A stretch of 34,790 nucleotides of DNA, from contig JAAYAY010000224.1 of NCBI GenBank assembly GCA_012719125.1, positions 1 through 34,790 on the forward strand, given 5' to 3'. Both the position numbers and the translations under genes were made by a program. Below, piece after piece: positions 32,701-34,790 of this stretch. Under the pieces are notes generated by a model, which was not told the origin of the DNA, did not search any database, and saw only the letters and a list, made by a program, of their open reading frames with translations. The DNA is from Planctomycetaceae bacterium (lineage in GTDB: Bacteria > Planctomycetota > Planctomycetia > Pirellulales > Thermoguttaceae). How positions within the stretch are numbered: position 1 is the stretch's first letter; every line of letters starts with the position of its first letter.

Positions 32701-33347
32701 CCGGCGAACGCCGCGGCTGCCTGGGTTGCCACGAGCTGCACAGCACCACTCCCGAACTGCCGGCCTCGTCCATCGCCCTCTCCAGGGAGCCGAGCACCAT
32801 CGAGCCGCTCCCCTGGGACGACGACACCGTCAGCTTCGACCGCTACGTCCGCCCCGTCCTCGATCAATACTGCGGCCGCTGCCATCAAGGCGACGGCGAA
32901 GGACGCAAAACCTTCGACATGACCCCCCGCACCGGCTTCCTGTTCTTCGACGAAACCTACCTCGTCATGACCGGCCGCCCAAGCTGGGGCACCGCCTACC
33001 AGCGCCCCGAAAACCCCCAGCCCGGCCTCGGCATCGCCAACATGCTCATGGTCGAAGGCTATGACAAGATCGACCCGGCCGCATATCAAACCCCCGAACC
33101 CATGACGCAACTCTCCTACAAGAGCCGCCTCATCGAGATCGCTTCCAGCGGCCAGCACCACGACGTCCGCGTCGACCCCGTCAGTCTCCACCGCCTCATC
33201 CTCTGGGTCGACACCATGTGCCCCTACCGCGGCACCGAAGAAATCCGCGCCATCGACGACCCCGACTTCCAGGGCATCGACTGGATCTCGGTGCGCCCTC
33301 GCATCAAAACCGCCCCCGTCATCACCCGCCCCGGCCCCGTCGACTAA
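29784..33347 (+). CDS. LamG + beta-propeller + diheme protein, hydrazine-synthase-alpha-like
   Basis: An 1187-residue exported protein with a signal peptide (about 1-24). A LamG/concanavalin domain follows at about 27-230 (VAHWNFDQPQADRWPDLSGR; WHHCAATFDGKAMRVYLDG), then a helical region (about 235-480). Next is a middle segment with beta-propeller features (LYEINVDGSGLTQLTDGPYD; SDIYLISRNNEPDYLP; LWTVNPDGTGIATFWGNQ). The C-terminal region has two c-type heme motifs, CLGCH (979-983) and CGRCH (1030-1034). From memory this order, propeller then diheme, is that of the hydrazine synthase alpha subunit (HZS_alpha domain) and of many planctomycete proteins that are not from anammox bacteria. Function in this context is unknown; it may be a periplasmic oxidoreductase. 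GTG 29784 is preceded by GGAG at 8 bases. Confidence 0.85.
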   Translation: MTDCRAALLLMSYLVLCPSPTTATDTPAPVAHWNFDQPQADRWPDLSGRRHDATAANPANLQPSAGLLQGAVHFKGSHRLSVANHQDFTDLKHVTFSVWVRPTGFDRYNEIFRKEDGNNRILFSFQENGSVLSLGLNVGGYIECDAPIDPALLLDGLWHHCAATFDGKAMRVYLDGREVAALDRPGEIASGSNAPPCIGSSNGGECFQGAMDELQIYPAALNTEQINSLYAPGREAQLERIRQQEQALAQIYVAKDTFAESLAAARRRVIQEKLDFDSPMAAALARRVAADFPDDVRRLASYTGLSPAAYVQGDESRVHRQTLQRLVDLMTEYRPLTEHQCSSMTAEQRQQWAEVDRLAEQAQELLVAGEASACSPQWLELMLAAGSRVQFRPFEREAVAPYVPPSTPPTRTRSAAEADELLRRDWLHQADGRPTAQRTLQEIAWTRALAARIKAEYPGRVDFAAQLQTLDALQLRAESLKGEDAELYYAACSVKRSIMLANPVLDFDRILMVDMPYPQGNEWRHETRHRLGYMAVPGGKLVVLEGLGPDGRARQLMPQPPLHGSFWRPDVSYDAQKVLFCFKPHNEKAFHLYEINVDGSGLTQLTDGPYDDFDPIYLPDEEHIAFSTTRGHTYVRCMPPTNAFVFARANRDGSDIYLISRNNEPDYLPSVMDDGRILYTRWEYTDKPLWRAQGLWTVNPDGTGIATFWGNQSVWPDLLKDARNIPGSRRVMFTGSAHHNWFAGSVGIIDPDGGYNFPHGLTKVTADVIWPESGNGPVDPVESPRYHAAGQYEGYYSPYPLSRHDFLVSAERAGKFVLYLMDVDGNRELIYEGTNHIFHAIPLRPRVRPPLIPDRVAWPKRGDSQAKQEGILYSANVLHGASDALRGKVRYLRVLNIEPKTYTYWNHRPYLSTGPVVSAVQSEGVKRVLGTVPVEPDGSVQFRVPAGMALHFQLLDEQYRALQTMRSFTGVMPGERRGCLGCHELHSTTPELPASSIALSREPSTIEPLPWDDDTVSFDRYVRPVLDQYCGRCHQGDGEGRKTFDMTPRTGFLFFDETYLVMTGRPSWGTAYQRPENPQPGLGIANMLMVEGYDKIDPAAYQTPEPMTQLSYKSRLIEIASSGQHHDVRVDPVSLHRLILWVDTMCPYRGTEEIRAIDDPDFQGIDWISVRPRIKTAPVITRPGPVD

Positions 33348-33556
33348 AGGGGCAGCCGGAAAACAAGTTTCCGGTTTGGGGCGACGCTGCTTCGTAATAG
33401 AACGGCTGCCCATGGAATGATGGAATAGAGGAATGATGGAATGTTGCAGAGAAGCCGAGTGGTGCGGAAGGCGCAAGATCGAGCCTTCCAGTATTCCATT
33501 CTTCCATCATTCCACCGTTCCTGCCAAAACCGGTAAGTCATTCATCGGCTGCCCCT
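33348..33556. mobile_element. Small inverted-repeat element after the diheme gene
   Basis: AGGGGCAGCCG (33348-33358) begins at the base after the TAA stop and is perfectly inverted at 33546-33556. Inside, a second, looser inverted pair is made of GGAATGATGGAAT-type units (33413-33443 against 33492-33520), and a third short pair is CCGGTTT(T)GG (33371-33379 and 33523-33533). The interior has no coding frame. It looks like a non-autonomous palindromic element and may also act as a terminator. Confidence 0.6.
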
Positions 33557-33639
33557 AACCCACCCCGCACCAACCCGAAGCGTCAACGAGGACGGCAGAC
33601 ACCCCACCTCACCAGCACTCCCCCCACCAGGCACAACCC

Positions 33640-34707
33640 ATGTCCACTGCCGCCCCCAGGATTTCCCTCGCCATCGCAACCCTGCTGCTCCTACCCGCGG
33701 CTGCTCGACCCCAAGATCAACCACCATCAGAGATCGACCATCCCACCCTCGACGCCTGGTCCGCCCCCTACCGCGGCTGGCACTACTGGCCCGACCCCGT
33801 CATCCCCGCCGAACCCAACGTGCCCGGCTTCCAGGAGTTCAAGAACACCGACTGCCCCACCGTCTACCAGCTTCCCGGAGATCCGGACCGATGGTGGATG
33901 AGCTTCATCGGATTCAACGGCAAGGGCTACAACAGCTTCGTGGCCGAGAGCAACGACTTGATCCACTGGAAGAACCCCCGCCTTGCCATGGGCTTCGGGC
34001 CGGAAGGCGAGTTCGACCACGGCGGCTGCGTCGTCGGCGCCTACCTCTACGAGTCCTACGACGTCACATCGCCACGCATCCTTAAACAACGCGACGGCAA
34101 GTACTGGACGCTCTACGGATGTTACCCCCGTCAAGGCGGCTACGAACTGCGCCCCGGATACGAAGGCGTGGCAATCAGCCATGACGGCCTGTCATGGCGC
34201 CGGGCCAAGTCGTCCTATATCCTGTCGGTCCACGAGCCCGACGTCGGCGATTGGGAAAGAAGCTGCATTTACCAGCCGTGGCTGGTCGAACACGCAGGCC
34301 GTTTCTACAACTTCTACAACGCGGCCAACGCCGGCATCGAACAACTCGGGCTCGCTACTTCCGACAACCTTCTCGACTGGACGCGCTATGCCGGCAATCC
34401 TGTCGTCCGCAACCGCCCCGGCGGCTACGACGAGAAGTTCTGCTCCGACGGCAAAGTCTTCCGCGACGGCGACCACTGGACGATGTTCTACTTCGGCGTC
34501 GGCCGCGGCGGAGCCCACATCATGGTGGCCTTCTCCCGCGACCTGCTCGATTGGACCGCCCACCCCGATCCCCTCTGCAAGGCCGGCGGCCACCCCGGTG
34601 GACTCGATCGGCAGTATGCACACAAGATCTCTTTGGTCTACAATCCAGCCAACGAGACCTTCTATACCCAACTGTTGCATAAATCGAGTGGTTCTGCAAC
34701 GGGCTAG
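33640..34707 (+). CDS. GH43/GH32-like beta-propeller glycoside hydrolase, C-terminus altered
   Basis: A 355-residue exported protein with a signal peptide (ISLAIATLLLLPAAARPQ at about 7-24). The mature part shows five-bladed-propeller repeats typical of GH43/GH32/GH130-like proteins: DCPTVYQLPGDPDRWWMSFI, SNDLIHWKNPRLAMGFGPEG, YEGVAISHDGLSWRRAKS, TSDNLLDWTRYAGNPVVRN and FSRDLLDWTAHPDPL. These would cleave or bind sugars outside the cytoplasm; the substrate is unknown. In such proteins the last blade usually continues with a cytosol-free strand after YNPANETFY. Here the sequence changes to TQLLHKSSGSATG and stops, so the 3' end may have been replaced at about base 34665. Confidence 0.75.
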   Translation: MSTAAPRISLAIATLLLLPAAARPQDQPPSEIDHPTLDAWSAPYRGWHYWPDPVIPAEPNVPGFQEFKNTDCPTVYQLPGDPDRWWMSFIGFNGKGYNSFVAESNDLIHWKNPRLAMGFGPEGEFDHGGCVVGAYLYESYDVTSPRILKQRDGKYWTLYGCYPRQGGYELRPGYEGVAISHDGLSWRRAKSSYILSVHEPDVGDWERSCIYQPWLVEHAGRFYNFYNAANAGIEQLGLATSDNLLDWTRYAGNPVVRNRPGGYDEKFCSDGKVFRDGDHWTMFYFGVGRGGAHIMVAFSRDLLDWTAHPDPLCKAGGHPGGLDRQYAHKISLVYNPANETFYTQLLHKSSGSATG

Positions 34708-34790
34708 TTGAGGGGGTGGCGGGGTCAGAGGAGAGCTGATCGACGATTCGGGGCTTCGATAGCGCGTACGGGTAGCGTTGATAATCGTTA

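Noticed and set aside
29784-33347. A true hydrazine synthase subunit
   Set aside because: No beta/gamma subunit genes or other anammox genes are nearby, and similar proteins occur in planctomycetes that do not carry out anammox.
30699-33476. A 925-codon open frame on the minus strand opposite the diheme protein
   Set aside because: Gly/Val/Asp-rich shadow of a clear coding sequence with heme motifs on the other strand.
1-34790. tRNA, rRNA or riboswitch genes
   Set aside because: I saw no tRNA T-arm pattern in a cloverleaf context, no rRNA sequence and no riboswitch core that I could recognise.

Overview
The window looks like a chromosomal segment of a planctomycete (Planctomycetota, probably Pirellulales-like). 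Evidence seen in the sequence: an ECF sigma factor followed by a Ser/Thr kinase with TPR repeats and a secreted protein carrying the LEPR-XLL-type N-terminal motif (EPLESRTLLSA); a second protein with a degenerate form of that motif; a large LamG / hydrazine-synthase-alpha-like diheme protein; and high GC with strong G/C at third codon positions. No rRNA, tRNA or CRISPR array was recognised.

Layout. 0-1.85 kb: a 5'-truncated HD + P-loop kinase gene, an overlapping GNAT acetyltransferase, and a 227-bp MITE-like element with 30-bp terminal inverted repeats that starts directly after the GNAT stop codon. 1.86-7.3 kb (minus strand): ECF sigma factor -> membrane Ser/Thr kinase -> LEPR-XLL protein. 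7.3-7.9 kb: non-coding, with a REP-like palindrome and a rho-independent terminator. 7.96-10.6 kb (minus): VTC-type polyphosphate polymerase -> DUF4956 membrane protein -> HlyD-type membrane fusion protein, preceded by the remnant of a cadherin-like/lamin-tail protein. 11.2-12.8 kb: an AraC regulator convergent with an unknown Pro/Gly-rich protein, with a hairpin between them. 13.2-18.4 kb (plus): a secreted matrixin metalloprotease with PKD-like repeats, then a GT39-like membrane protein fused to a C-terminal beta-rich domain.

18.4-22.3 kb is an accessory, partly decayed stretch: a micro-ORF with palindrome and direct repeats, a minus-strand trio (HTH protein, zinc-ribbon/HTH protein, CHC2 zinc-finger protein with no start codon of its own), a divergent short XRE protein, a broken lipoprotein-like gene and a small membrane protein.

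22.3-34.7 kb is mostly ordinary genome: glnD (PII uridylyltransferase), a Tat-exported unknown, a small coiled-coil protein, a PilZ protein, trpB, trpA, a small membrane protein, the LamG/diheme protein, and a GH43/GH32-like beta-propeller protein whose C-terminus looks cut. trpB and trpA are separated by an AT-richer inverted-repeat element, and another inverted-repeat element follows the diheme protein.

The most interesting parts are the polyphosphate polymerase-DUF4956-HlyD operon with its lost upstream gene, the zinc-ribbon/CHC2 overlapping pair, the truncated HD-kinase gene (possible RNA-repair family), and several small non-autonomous inverted-repeat elements sitting exactly at gene ends.
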